The notes: a model not told the origin generated them from the sequence alone. A stretch of DNA of 64,000 nucleotides from Lachnospiraceae bacterium (GCA_910574805.1 CAJTCV010000013.1:81928-145927); one strand, 5' to 3'. Numbered from the stretch's first letter, positions 31,506 through 40,817 are shown. Made by a program: numbers and translations.

Positions 31506-33242
31506 ATGGCATTAGACGGCATCACCATTGCATGTATGGCACATGAATTGCAGGAAAAGACCGTTGGCGGGCGGATCGCGAAGATCGCACAGCCGGAGGC
31601 GGATGAGCTGCTCCTGACCATCAAGACGCGGGAAGGCAGTCACAGGCTCCTTCTGTCGGCCAGCGCCAGCCTCCCGCTCGTCTATCTGACGGACGGAAAC
31701 AAGCCCGGCCCCATGACGGCGCCGAATTTCTGCATGCTGCTCAGAAAACATATAAACGGCGGGCGGATCCTGTCCGTGACACAGCCTTCTCTGGAGCGGA
31801 TCCTCCGGTTTGAGATCGAACATCTGGATGAGATGGGGGACCTCTGCCGGAAATATCTGATCGTGGAAATCATGGGAAAGCACAGCAACATCATCTTCTG
31901 CACGGATACGGATCAGATCATCGACAGCATCAAGCACGTATCCGCTCAGATGAGCTCCGTCCGGGAGGTGCTGCCGGGACGGAATTATTTCATCCCGGAT
32001 ACACAGGAAAAAGCAGATCCTCTGACCATCACGGAGGAAGCCTTTACCGGACTGGTGGGCAAAAAGGCCGCAAAGCTCTCCAAAGCCCTCTACACTTCTC
32101 TGACGGGCCTAAGTCCCGTTGCCGCGGAGGAGATCTGCGCGCAGGCATCCCTGGATTCTGACCGGGCGGCCAGTTCCTGTGACGAAGAAATGCTGATCCA
32201 TCTGTACCGGACCTTTGTCCGGTTCCTCGCGCCGGTCCGCACCGGCGGCTGTACGCCGACGATCTATTATGACGGAAAAGCACCAGTGGAATTTTCCTGC
32301 CTCCCGCTCACAATCTACGACCATTACAGAAAGGAAACCTTCGGCTCCGTCTCGCAGGTACTGGAACGGTACTATGCAGAGAAGAATACCCTCACGCGCA
32401 TCCGCCAGAAATCTTCGGACCTGCGCCGGATCGTACAGACTGCCCTGGAGCGGAATGTCAAAAAATACGACCTGCAGGCAAAGCAGCTGAAGGATACGGA
32501 AAAGAGAGAAAAATACCGCGTCTACGGAGAGCTCATCAATACCTACGGATACGGAGTGGAGCCCGGAAGCAGAAGCTTTGTGGCGCTGAATTATTATACC
32601 GGTGAGAACATCACCATCCCCCTGGATCCTCAGATTCCGGTCCAGGAAAATGCGAAAAAATATTTTGACAAATATGGAAAATTAAAGAGGACCTGCGAAG
32701 CAGTCACGGCGCTTCTGAAGGAAACCGGGGCTGAGATCGAGCACCTGCGCTCCATCCAGACCGCCCTGGATATCGCCCTGCAGGAGGAGGATCTGGTTCA
32801 GATCAAGGAAGAGCTCATGGAATCCGGCTATATCCGAAAACGGAATCCCGGCAACAGGCGTCCGAAGATCACCTCCAGACCCTTCCACTATGTCTCCAGC
32901 GACGGCTTTCATATATATGTGGGAAAAAACAACCTGCAGAACGACGAACTGACCTTCCAGACAGCCCGGGGAAACGACTGGTGGTTCCATGCCAAAGGCG
33001 CTCCCGGCTCCCATGTGATCGTTCAGACCAACGGGGAAGAGCTGCCTGACCGCACCTTTGAGGAAGCTGCAAGACTCGCCGCCTACTACTCCGGCAGCCG
33101 CGGCGCAGACAAGGTGGAAATCGACTATGTGGAGCGAAAGCATGTCAGGAAGCCAAACGGCTCCAGACCGGGCTTCGTCGTTTACTACACCAACTATTCC
33201 ATGATGATCGACTCCGATATCAGCGGCATCCGGCAATTATAG
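31506..33242 (+). CDS. rqcH: RqcH / NFACT family ribosome quality control protein
   Basis: The 578-residue protein has NFACT-N (MALDGITIACMAHEL at its start), a central coiled coil (about 290-440) and NFACT-R (GNDWWFHAKGAPGSHVIV). RqcH binds obstructed 50S-peptidyl-tRNA and adds C-terminal alanine tails that mark the nascent chain for decay; older names call it a fibronectin-binding protein. The start at 31506 matches the family; an in-frame ATG 14 codons upstream precedes the ribosome site. Its 3' end overlaps the convergent apbE gene by 23 bp. Confidence 0.92.
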   Translation: MALDGITIACMAHELQEKTVGGRIAKIAQPEADELLLTIKTREGSHRLLLSASASLPLVYLTDGNKPGPMTAPNFCMLLRKHINGGRILSVTQPSLERILRFEIEHLDEMGDLCRKYLIVEIMGKHSNIIFCTDTDQIIDSIKHVSAQMSSVREVLPGRNYFIPDTQEKADPLTITEEAFTGLVGKKAAKLSKALYTSLTGLSPVAAEEICAQASLDSDRAASSCDEEMLIHLYRTFVRFLAPVRTGGCTPTIYYDGKAPVEFSCLPLTIYDHYRKETFGSVSQVLERYYAEKNTLTRIRQKSSDLRRIVQTALERNVKKYDLQAKQLKDTEKREKYRVYGELINTYGYGVEPGSRSFVALNYYTGENITIPLDPQIPVQENAKKYFDKYGKLKRTCEAVTALLKETGAEIEHLRSIQTALDIALQEEDLVQIKEELMESGYIRKRNPGNRRPKITSRPFHYVSSDGFHIYVGKNNLQNDELTFQTARGNDWWFHAKGAPGSHVIVQTNGEELPDRTFEEAARLAAYYSGSRGADKVEIDYVERKHVRKPNGSRPGFVVYYTNYSMMIDSDISGIRQL

Positions 33243-34332
33243 ATGCCTCCCCCTCCGTCCGTACGGAGAGATCCCGGCTGATTCCTTCTGTCACCCGGAT
33301 CTCTCCTTTTTCTGTAACCAGTACCATATCAAACGCTTCCCTGTGCGCTCTCCAGTATTCCACAGCCCCCTCATATCCCATAATATACAGAGAAGTGGAC
33401 AGTGCATCCGCCAGCGTCCCGTCTCCGGATACCACCGTCACGGAGGCAAGGTCATTGTCTGCCGGGTATCCGGTCCGCGGATCCAGGATATGGATGTAGG
33501 TCTTCCCGTCCTCTTCAAAATACCGTTCATAACCGCCCGACGTGATGACTGCCCGGTCTGTGACGTTCAGAACCGCCAGCACCTCCCCCGGCCCGCCGTC
33601 CGGATCCTGGATTCCCACCTGCCAGGGAGCGCCGTCCGGCCTGTTCCCGGTCACCTGTACATTTCCCCCAAGAGATACCATCCCTGACTCTATCCCATGG
33701 GCCTGGTAGATCTCCATGACCCGCGCCGAAGCATAGCCCTTGGCAATTCCTCCCAGGTCCATCTGCTGCCCTTCCCCCAGAACAACAGTTCTGCCGTCAA
33801 ACCGGACCCCGGACGCATCCACCAGCGCCAGCACCTCTTCCAGCTCGCCCGCCTCCGGCACATGATATTCTCCTGTGGAAAATCCCCACAGGCTCATAAG
33901 AGGGCAGACCGTAATATCAAAAAGTCCCTCTGTATCCCTGTAGATCTCCAGCCCTCTCTCAAGGACCTCTGCCGTGTCCTCTGACAGCTCTCCCCTTCCG
34001 GATGCATTGATTTTCGACACCTCACTGGCGGCATTTCCCACGGACCAGAGCCCGTCCAGTCTCTGAATCTCCAGAACCGCCTCGTCCACCGCCTCCTCGC
34101 ATTCCTTCCCGTACGCGGTAAACGTCATAAACGTATCCATGGCAAAAAGCTGCCTTGTACAGGATCTTTCTCTTCCTTCCGTATGATACCAGATCATCCC
34201 TCCCAGCACTGCCACAAGGCCCACTGCAGCAATTCTTCCCCATATCCTCTTCTCCAATCCCGCGTCCCTCTCTCCATACCGTTTCTTCACCCTCCTGCAC
34301 ATAAAAAACGGGAGAGCGCTTCTCTTTATCAT
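33220..34332 (-). CDS. apbE: FAD:protein FMN transferase (ApbE)
   Basis: The protein has about 370 residues, with an N-terminal membrane anchor (IAAVGLVAVLGGMIWYH), and acts outside the cytosol. ApbE moves FMN from FAD to a Thr/Ser of partner flavoproteins such as RnfG, RnfD or NqrC. Typical segments are AMDTFMTFTAYG, the GGIAKGYA motif and the metal-binding TLADALSTS near the end. The start is uncertain: ATG at 34332 follows GGGAGAG; other starts exist 8 codons upstream and about 25 downstream. Targets are not in the window. It lies 20 nt after the PqqD-like gene. Confidence 0.88.
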   Translation of the reverse strand: MIKRSALPFFMCRRVKKRYGERDAGLEKRIWGRIAAVGLVAVLGGMIWYHTEGRERSCTRQLFAMDTFMTFTAYGKECEEAVDEAVLEIQRLDGLWSVGNAASEVSKINASGRGELSEDTAEVLERGLEIYRDTEGLFDITVCPLMSLWGFSTGEYHVPEAGELEEVLALVDASGVRFDGRTVVLGEGQQMDLGGIAKGYASARVMEIYQAHGIESGMVSLGGNVQVTGNRPDGAPWQVGIQDPDGGPGEVLAVLNVTDRAVITSGGYERYFEEDGKTYIHILDPRTGYPADNDLASVTVVSGDGTLADALSTSLYIMGYEGAVEYWRAHREAFDMVLVTEKGEIRVTEGISRDLSVRTEGEASIIAGCR

Positions 34333-34352
34333 ACAGCACTCTCCCGTATTCA

Positions 34353-34694
34353 TCAATTCTTAAATCGGATAAAATGATAGCTTTCCACAATCTGGAAATA
34401 TTTTACGATCCTTGGATAAAGCGGTTCCACTTCATCTCCGAAGGCTTCCTTCTGAAGCTTCGCCAGCTCCATCACAGTCTTCTCTCCGTCGATCAGAGGC
34501 CACAGAAAGCTTCCGTACCTGTCCATGTGAACACTGGTATATCTCGGCCTTTTGAACAGCTTCTGCGCAATCCGGTTGAAGATCCCCGTATTCTCCACCC
34601 GCAGAATGATGCTCCCCTCTTTTTCCTCCCAGGAGATCTCCTCTGCACGCTCCGGAATCAGATCCAGATAGTTCTTCTGCTTTTTTCTGCTCAT
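34353..34694 (-). CDS. PqqD-like (RRE-domain) protein
   Basis: The 113-residue protein resembles PqqD peptide-chaperone (RiPP recognition element) proteins: the pattern FLWPLIDGEKTVMELAKL is followed by a helical end. Such domains bind leader peptides for radical SAM or other RiPP enzymes. No precursor peptide or maturase is nearby, so it may be a stand-alone family member of other use. Its ATG overlaps the stop of the OPT transporter (TGATG), which predicts coupled translation. There is no signal peptide. Confidence 0.7.
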   Translation of the reverse strand: MSRKKQKNYLDLIPERAEEISWEEKEGSIILRVENTGIFNRIAQKLFKRPRYTSVHMDRYGSFLWPLIDGEKTVMELAKLQKEAFGDEVEPLYPRIVKYFQIVESYHFIRFKN

Positions 34695-36592
34695 CAGTTC
34701 TTCTGCTTCTTCCACAGGGAGAACTGCAGCAGGCTCAGAATCATCAGCACCATAAGCACCACTCCGCCCAGATTGCCCAGGTTCACTTTCCCGGACAGGT
34801 CCAGACTGACGCCGAATACCGTCAGAATCGCCAGAGCAATACCTACCAGACCTTCTCCCGCGATCATACCCGCGCAGTACAGCGTGCCGTCCGTGGACTG
34901 GCGCTCTTTCGTCTTCTCATCCACATTTTTCCTGGAATCCATGAGCAGACGGACCACACCGCCGATCATAATCGTGGCGTTCAGATAAATGGGCAAATAA
35001 AGCCCGATGGCAAAAGGCATGACCGGAATCCGCAGGATCTCAAGGCCGATGGCAAGAAATACCCCGATAAACACCAGGTTCCACGGCAGATTGCCGCCCA
35101 TGATGCCTTCCACAATCATCTTCATCAGAGTCGCCTGGGGCGCCGGAACCTCCGCTCCGCCGTAGCCGTACGCAGTGTTCAGAAGATACAGCACGCCGCC
35201 GATGGCAAGGCCTGAAGCCACTACGCCCACCAGCTCGCCGATCTGCTGCTTCTTCGGAGTCGCTCCCAGCAGAAATCCTGTCTTCAGGTCCTGAGAGGTA
35301 TCGCCTGCGATCGCTGCCACGATACAGATCACAGATCCGATGGCGATCGCCCCCGTCATACCTGTGATTCCGCTGTCCCCGGATGCTTTGATGGCGATGG
35401 TTGCAATCAGAAGCGTCGCAATGGCCATACCGGAGACCGGATTATTGGAGCTTCCGATCAGTCCCACCATACGGGATGAAACCGTCGCAAAGAAAAATCC
35501 GAAGATTACGATAATGGCAGCTCCCAGAATATTGACCGGGATCGCCGGAACCAGCCAGATGATCAGAATCATGACCGCAATGCCGATCAGCACCATGTTC
35601 ATGGGCAGATCCTGTGCAGTCCTGGCATCACTGGTATTTTTGCTGCCCTTCATGCTTTTCATGGAGTCACGGAAGGTGGTGATAATCAGAGGAAGCGATT
35701 TGATAAGAGAAATAATACCTCCCGTTGCAATAGCTCCCGCACCGATATACCGCACATAGGACCCCCAGATGTTGGAGGCGCCTCCCTCCGCATACAACTG
35801 CCCGATGGTGACCCCCACCTCCGCCGGATACATCCAGGTGTCCGCTCCGAACAGACAGATTAGAGGAATCAGAACCATCCATCCGATCAAAGAGCCGACA
35901 AACATATAAGAAGCGATCCTCGGTCCCACAATATAGCCCACACCCAGCAGCGCCGGATAGACTTCCATGCCCAGTTCGCCTTTAAATGCCCTGAATTCCG
36001 CAGCCACATCCGCCGGAATCACCTTGATGCCGTCCACCACCAGTTTAAAGAGCGCCGCCAGCCCCATGCCGCTGAAGACGGTGGAAGCATTGGCTCCGCC
36101 CTCTTCTCCCGCAAGAAGAACCTCCGCACATGCGGTTCCTTCCGGATAGAGCAGCGTCGCATGTTCCTTTACGATCAGTGCATTCCGAAGCGGAATCATA
36201 AAAAGCACGCCCAGAACACCGCCGCACAGAGCGATCAGCGTAATCTCCACAAGGCTCGGCATGTCACACAGCCCGTCCTCTGCCCACAGAAACAGCGCAG
36301 GCATGGTGAAGATGGCGCCTGCCGCCAGAGACTCTCCTGCAGAGCCGATGGTCTGTACCATATTGCTCTCCAGAATGGAATTTTTCTTCATGATCACACG
36401 GATTACACCCATGGAAATAACCGCCGCCGGTATGGATGCCGATACGGTCATGCCCACGCGCAGACCCAGATATGCATTGGCTGCACCGAAGACGATCGCC
36501 AGGATGATACCCATGATGATCGATGTCACTGTAAATTCCGGCGTGATCTTTTCCGCAGGAACATACGGTTTGAACTCATTGTTTTCGTTCAT
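34694..36592 (-). CDS. OPT family oligopeptide transporter
   Basis: The 632-residue integral membrane protein has about 15 hydrophobic segments. The OPT family signature appears early (FGAANAYLGLRVGMTVSASI), and TLLYPEGTACAEVLLAG and NNPVSGMAIATLL are typical of prokaryotic members. It probably imports small peptides or peptide-like compounds with protons. It has its own consensus-like promoter divergent from amt and is coupled to the PqqD-like gene. Confidence 0.92.
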   Translation of the reverse strand: MNENNEFKPYVPAEKITPEFTVTSIIMGIILAIVFGAANAYLGLRVGMTVSASIPAAVISMGVIRVIMKKNSILESNMVQTIGSAGESLAAGAIFTMPALFLWAEDGLCDMPSLVEITLIALCGGVLGVLFMIPLRNALIVKEHATLLYPEGTACAEVLLAGEEGGANASTVFSGMGLAALFKLVVDGIKVIPADVAAEFRAFKGELGMEVYPALLGVGYIVGPRIASYMFVGSLIGWMVLIPLICLFGADTWMYPAEVGVTIGQLYAEGGASNIWGSYVRYIGAGAIATGGIISLIKSLPLIITTFRDSMKSMKGSKNTSDARTAQDLPMNMVLIGIAVMILIIWLVPAIPVNILGAAIIVIFGFFFATVSSRMVGLIGSSNNPVSGMAIATLLIATIAIKASGDSGITGMTGAIAIGSVICIVAAIAGDTSQDLKTGFLLGATPKKQQIGELVGVVASGLAIGGVLYLLNTAYGYGGAEVPAPQATLMKMIVEGIMGGNLPWNLVFIGVFLAIGLEILRIPVMPFAIGLYLPIYLNATIMIGGVVRLLMDSRKNVDEKTKERQSTDGTLYCAGMIAGEGLVGIALAILTVFGVSLDLSGKVNLGNLGGVVLMVLMILSLLQFSLWKKQKN

Positions 36593-36626
36593 GTCTTTTC
36601 TCCCTTACTCTATTGGTATAGGTCCT

Positions 36627-36655
36627 ATTATACAGAATCTATACACTATTTACAA
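36627..36655 (-). promoter_or_regulatory. Promoter of the OPT transporter gene
   Basis: Minus-strand TTGTAA, a 17-nt spacer and TATAAT, 35 nt upstream of the OPT start. Confidence 0.7.
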
Positions 36656-36707
36656 GAAAAATAAAATTTTGCGGGATTTTTTATTTATTTCATCATCAAA
36701 AACGGGA

Positions 36708-36735
36708 TTGACTTTTCGGAAACAGACGATATAAT
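36708..36735 (+). promoter_or_regulatory. Promoter of the Amt-PII gene
   Basis: Plus-strand TTGACT, a 16-nt spacer and TATAAT. It predicts a start near 36743 and a leader of about 105 nt. Confidence 0.78.
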
Positions 36736-36750
36736 GAAAGACGTATCGAA

Positions 36751-36788
36751 GGAGATACTGGTGAGCGCTCACCGGTATCTCCTTTTTT
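36751..36788 (+). promoter_or_regulatory. Terminator-like attenuator in the amt leader
   Basis: GGAGATACTGGTGA pairs with TCACCGGTATCTCC (14 bp, one G-U) around GCGC, directly followed by TTTTTT. It lies about 10 nt after the predicted RNA start and about 58 nt before the amt ATG. A second short stem CTCCGG/CCGGAG follows at 36791-36804. A full intrinsic terminator inside a leader points to regulated read-through. The paired hexaloops of ANTAR targets are not seen. Confidence 0.7.
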
Positions 36789-36846
36789 ATCTCCGGGTTC
36801 CGGAGCCCGGTAGACTTTCAACTCTGTCTGAAAATGAGGAGGATTT

Positions 36847-38595
36847 ATGATGACTGAAGAAATGATGAACGCCCTGAACGGCCAGCTTTTCGCCGTCTGG
36901 TTCCTGATCGGCGCCGCCCTGGTATTCTGGATGCAGGCGGGATTCGCCATGGTAGAAGCAGGCTTTACCCGCGCCAAAAACTCCGGCAATATCCTGATGA
37001 AAAACCTCATGGATTTCTGTATCGGCACCATCGTCTTTATCCTGATTGGCTTCGGCCTTCTGCTGGGTGAAGACCTTATGGGCCTGATCGGAAAGCCGGG
37101 ATTTGATATCTTTACCAGTTATGCAGATTTTGACTGGTCCAATTTCGTCTTTAACCTGGTCTTCTGTGCCACCACCGCAACCATCGTATCCGGCGCCATG
37201 GCAGAACGGACAAAATTTCTGTCCTACTGTATCTACTCCGGAATCATCTCCGCACTGATCTATCCCATCGAAGCGCACTGGATCTGGGGCGGCGGCTGGC
37301 TCTCTCAGATGGGCTTCCACGATTTTGCCGGTTCCTGCGCCATTCATATGGTGGGCGGCATCTCCGCTCTTATCGGCGCCTGGATCCTGGGCCCCCGCAT
37401 GGGCAAGTTTGAAAAGGATCAGACCGGCAAAGTCACAAAAGTAAACGCCTTCCCGGGGCATAACCTTCCCATCGGCTGTCTGGGCGTTTTCATCCTGTGG
37501 CTGGGCTGGTACGGGTTCAACGGAGCGGCAGCCACATCGGTGGAACAGCTTGGTTCCATCTTCCTGACCACCACCGTGGCGCCGGCCATTGCGACGGTCG
37601 TATGTATGATCTTTACCTGGCTCCGCTATAGAAAACCCGACGTCTCCATGTGCCTGAACGCGTCTCTCGCCGGTCTGGTGGGCATCACCGCTTCCTGCGA
37701 TGTGACAGACTGCGCAGGCGCCATTGCTGTCGGCGTCGTATCCGGCCTGCTGGTGGTCTTCGGCGTGTGGTTTCTGGACTATGTACTGCACATTGACGAT
37801 CCGGTGGGCGCCGTGGCAGTCCACTGTCTCAACGGAATCTGGGGCACCATCGCAGTCGGTCTGTTTGCAACTGTCAGCGCACCAGGAAACGACACGCTTG
37901 TGGGACTGTTCTACGGCGGAGGCTTTGAACTTCTGGGTATTCAGCTTCTTGGCATGGGGGCGGTTATCGCATGGACTGCCGTGACCATCACCATTGCCTT
38001 TCTGCTCATCAGGGCGACCGTAGGCCTTCGGGTATCCGAGCAGGAGGAGATCAACGGCCTGGATGCCACGGAGCACGGACTTCCCTCCGCCTATGCAGGC
38101 TTCAGCATCATGGATATCTCCAACACCATGACCATGGAAGTCAATGAAAATACGGTTCTTGGAAATGATGACTACATAACGGCGTCCCCTGCGCAAAAAG
38201 ATGCGGCAGTCAAAGTCGTCCGGACACCGGAAGCCGGCACCGGGATCTACAAGGTGTCCATTATCTCCAGGCTGTCCCGTTATGATGCTCTTCGGAAAGC
38301 CATGAACGACATCGGCGTCACCGGTATGACCGTCACACAGGTCATGGGCTGCGGCGTACAAAAAGGCGCCGGCGAGCGTTACCGCGGCGTGGAGCTTGAC
38401 GCCACCCTGCTTCCGAAAGTAAAGGTGGAAGTCATCGTGGGCAACATCCCGGTGGACACCGTCATCGAAGCCGCCAAGAAATCCCTCTACACCGGACACA
38501 TCGGCGATGGCAAGATCTTTGTCTACAACGTGGATCAGGTCATCAAGGTCCGCACCGGAGAAGAAGGACTGGATGCGCTGCAGGACGTGGAATAA
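36847..38595 (+). CDS. Ammonium transporter fused to a PII signalling domain
   Basis: The 582-residue protein joins an Amt channel (residues about 8-400; pore histidines H167 in CAIHMVGG and H326 in VAVHCLNG) to a C-terminal PII domain (about 468-580). The PII part shows the T-loop region GCGVQKGAGERYRGVEL and the TGHIGDGKIFV signature. In separate systems GlnK plugs Amt when nitrogen is plentiful; here the gate would be tethered. The residue at the uridylylated Tyr51 of GlnK is Leu517. AGGAGG precedes the start, and a terminator-like hairpin lies in the leader. Confidence 0.95.
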   Translation: MMTEEMMNALNGQLFAVWFLIGAALVFWMQAGFAMVEAGFTRAKNSGNILMKNLMDFCIGTIVFILIGFGLLLGEDLMGLIGKPGFDIFTSYADFDWSNFVFNLVFCATTATIVSGAMAERTKFLSYCIYSGIISALIYPIEAHWIWGGGWLSQMGFHDFAGSCAIHMVGGISALIGAWILGPRMGKFEKDQTGKVTKVNAFPGHNLPIGCLGVFILWLGWYGFNGAAATSVEQLGSIFLTTTVAPAIATVVCMIFTWLRYRKPDVSMCLNASLAGLVGITASCDVTDCAGAIAVGVVSGLLVVFGVWFLDYVLHIDDPVGAVAVHCLNGIWGTIAVGLFATVSAPGNDTLVGLFYGGGFELLGIQLLGMGAVIAWTAVTITIAFLLIRATVGLRVSEQEEINGLDATEHGLPSAYAGFSIMDISNTMTMEVNENTVLGNDDYITASPAQKDAAVKVVRTPEAGTGIYKVSIISRLSRYDALRKAMNDIGVTGMTVTQVMGCGVQKGAGERYRGVELDATLLPKVKVEVIVGNIPVDTVIEAAKKSLYTGHIGDGKIFVYNVDQVIKVRTGEEGLDALQDVE

Positions 38596-38613
38596 AGGGT
38601 CGCACCTGTTCGG

Positions 38614-38646
38614 AAAAAGACCGTCTCACCATGGGGACGGTCTTTT
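38614..38646. terminator. Bidirectional terminator between amt and the lipase gene
   Basis: AAAGACCGTC pairs with GACGGTCTTT around a 10-nt loop, with TTTTC on the plus side and TTTTTCC on the minus side. It serves both converging genes. Confidence 0.85.
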
Positions 38647-38663
38647 CATTGCGAACATATGTT

Positions 38664-40043
38664 CTAAAATCCTCTTTCTTTCAGCTCTGCCACAATCTGT
38701 ACATAAGTCTCTGTCACGTCAAAGCCCTTATAATCCTCCCGTTTCAGATCGATAATGTCCCCATGAGAGATCCCTCTCGTATGTGTATTGGAGAAGATCC
38801 CGCGAAATTCCCCCCATCTGGCAGATTCCACGCTGACCAGTCCGTCATTGTCCCCTTCCAGCGGCCGGATCATGCAGTAGGGGACGGCAAGGAGCAGATG
38901 GCTCCATGGATGCTTCATTCTGGATGTATAACTCTGGTAGAACACCTCCGGCGCGTCCGGCACCTCCTGATTGAAGCGCTCGCTCTCCCAGGTGGAAAAC
39001 TGATGCGTCGCCGTATAAAAATCCGGATTCCGGTCCCCCAGCCGCAAAAAGGTACGGTCAAAGCAGGAAGCCACCAGCCGGTACAGTCCTTCCGGCAGAC
39101 CGCAGGCATAGTCCACAAAACGGCAGCCCCGATGAGGCGTGTTCATAGTCGTAAGAGACGCCACATACGGCGCCATCCCAAGCTTTGAGATGGCATATCT
39201 GGCATCCAGCCCGCCCTTGGAATGGGCGATGATGTTCACCTTCCCGCAGCCTGTCTCCCGGCACACCTGGAGGATCCGCTCCCGGATATCTCCGGCATTG
39301 TAATGGATCGTGCCCAGAGCTTCCTGGTTGCCGTAATAAACCGATGCACCGTTTCTTTTCAGCTCCCGCGGGATCCTTCCCCAGTAATTAAAGTACCGAA
39401 GATCCCGAAAACCGATGCCATGAACCATTACCAGCGGATACCTGGTCCTGCACAGATCCGAATCCACCCGAAGATCCCGAAGCGCCGCCTTCTCCTGCTC
39501 ATGGTCATACTCCTCACTGACCAGACGGCAGGCATAGAGCAGCACAGCCAGATTGACCACCGGGATCCACATGGTGCAGACCATGACCAGACGGCGCACG
39601 ATGCCCAGTCTCCTGGAGGTACAGATCATCCGCAGCACTCCCGCGCCCAGAAGCGCCAGACACCCCACACAGGCGAGAACCCCATTGGCAGCCAGCATCG
39701 CTGTCCCCCAGGAACTGCTCCCCTTATATCTGATATAAATATGAAGAAACACCCATATCTGCACCGCCATGGTATACAGACCGCAGAAAACCAGGCGCCT
39801 GCCGCCCAGCATCATACGCACCCGCAGGCCGGTTCTGGCTCTGCCCGTATCCATGGCCGGCAGCACCAGAAGCCGCAGAATGTTCACCACAAGCACCACT
39901 GCCAGAAGGGGCGGCAGCACCCGGAAAAAGCCTGTCACCCCTTCCGATTCCATCACAGCTGTGATCCAGGCGAGGAACAGGATCAGATTCAGCGCGCAGG
40001 GAAGGCTCACCATGAGCCAGCACCTTCTTAACCATTTTCTCAT
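38664..40043 (-). CDS. Membrane-anchored alpha/beta hydrolase (lipase-like)
   Basis: The 459-residue protein has four or so N-terminal hydrophobic helices (residues about 10-165) and a lipase-type alpha/beta hydrolase domain from about 195. The oxyanion strand YPLVMVHGIGFRD and the nucleophile elbow AHSKGG (GxSxG-like, with Ala first) are visible, with a candidate acid in GDNDGLVS and a His in TRGISHGDI. It resembles triacylglycerol lipases/PGAP1-like acyl hydrolases; the substrate is unknown. Its stop is followed by the shared terminator. Confidence 0.8.
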   Translation of the reverse strand: MRKWLRRCWLMVSLPCALNLILFLAWITAVMESEGVTGFFRVLPPLLAVVLVVNILRLLVLPAMDTGRARTGLRVRMMLGGRRLVFCGLYTMAVQIWVFLHIYIRYKGSSSWGTAMLAANGVLACVGCLALLGAGVLRMICTSRRLGIVRRLVMVCTMWIPVVNLAVLLYACRLVSEEYDHEQEKAALRDLRVDSDLCRTRYPLVMVHGIGFRDLRYFNYWGRIPRELKRNGASVYYGNQEALGTIHYNAGDIRERILQVCRETGCGKVNIIAHSKGGLDARYAISKLGMAPYVASLTTMNTPHRGCRFVDYACGLPEGLYRLVASCFDRTFLRLGDRNPDFYTATHQFSTWESERFNQEVPDAPEVFYQSYTSRMKHPWSHLLLAVPYCMIRPLEGDNDGLVSVESARWGEFRGIFSNTHTRGISHGDIIDLKREDYKGFDVTETYVQIVAELKERGF

Positions 40044-40064
40044 AAGTAAAACCCCTTATTACAC

Positions 40065-40109
40065 AAAAGGGACCGGCTGGCAGCACTGTCTGTGCCGCCC
40101 GTCAGTCCC
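40065..40109 (-). terminator. Terminator of efp
   Basis: An outer GGGAC/GTCCC and an inner 8-bp GGCGGCAC/GTGCTGCC stem are followed on the minus strand by TTTTGTG. It lies about 20 nt past the efp stop. Confidence 0.65.
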
Positions 40110-40127
40110 GTCTCTCCCAACCCGTCC

Positions 40128-40685
40128 CTATACTCTGGACAGATATTCTCCGCTTCTGGTATCGATCTTGATCCTGTTTCCCGTCTCCACGAACAGCGGT
40201 ACATAGACAACTGCACCGGTCTCCACGGTCGCGGGCTTTGTAGCGCCGGTAGCCGTATCACCCTTGAAGCCCGGCTCCGTATCCGTGATCTCCAGCTCCA
40301 CGAACAGCGGCGCCTCCACTGCAAATACATTCCCGTTATGGGAGCAGATCTTCACCATCTCGTTCTCTTTTACGAACTTCAGTGCATCTCCCACGTCATC
40401 GCTGTTCAGCGCGATCTGGTCATAAGTCTCCGTATTCATAAAGTGGAACAGGTCTCCGTCGCTGTACAGATACTGCATGTCCACACGGTCGATCCGGGCT
40501 GCCGGAAATTTCTCCGTAGGACGGAAGGTCTTCTCCACCACTCCGCCGTTGATGATGTTTTTAAGCTTGGTCCTCACAAAAGCCGCACCTTTGCCCGGCT
40601 TTACATGCTGAAACTCCAGGATCTGATATACGTTACCTTCAATCTCCAGTGTAACGCCATTTCTGAAATCACCTGCTGAAATCAT
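40128..40685 (-). CDS. efp: Elongation factor P
   Basis: The 185-residue protein relieves ribosome stalling at proline runs. Three beta-barrel domains are expected; domain I has the loop [12 protein letters not shown] that carries the modified residue in other bacteria, and the C-terminus has the EF-P signature ([14 protein letters not shown]). The ATG at 40685 has AAGGAGG 8 nt upstream. It is transcribed alone from a sigma-A promoter that overlaps a 15-bp palindrome. Confidence 0.95.
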   Translation of the reverse strand: MISAGDFRNGVTLEIEGNVYQILEFQHVKPGKGAAFVRTKLKNIINGGVVEKTFRPTEKFPAARIDRVDMQYLYSDGDLFHFMNTETYDQIALNSDDVGDALKFVKENEMVKICSHNGNVFAVEAPLFVELEITDTEPGFKGDTATGATKPATVETGAVVYVPLFVETGNRIKIDTRSGEYLSRV

Positions 40686-40741
40686 TCTGTTTTCCTCCTT
40701 AACTGTTAGGAAGGGACTGCACACTCCCCACACTTTCTACT

Positions 40742-40770
40742 ATTCTATAATAGAATGAAGCAGATTTCAA
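40742..40770 (-). promoter_or_regulatory. efp promoter overlapping a 15-bp palindrome
   Basis: Minus-strand TTGAAA, a 17-nt spacer and TAGAAT. The -10 lies within ATTCTATAATAGAAT (40742-40756), a perfect palindrome around a central base, which could be an operator or simply AT-rich promoter sequence. Confidence 0.6.
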
Positions 40771-40817
40771 CCTTTTTTTCGCGGGGCGCACATGAGTGTC
40801 ACATGAGCGCATCTGCT

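Noticed and set aside
36743..36846. ANTAR-type antitermination site in the amt leader
   Set aside because: The two hairpins with hexanucleotide loops bearing A1/G4 are not seen; the first stem has a tetraloop.
36787..38499. Minus-strand open frame (about 570 codons) opposite Amt-PII
   Set aside because: It has extreme His/Gly/Asp composition and no domain; it is a shadow of the amt gene.
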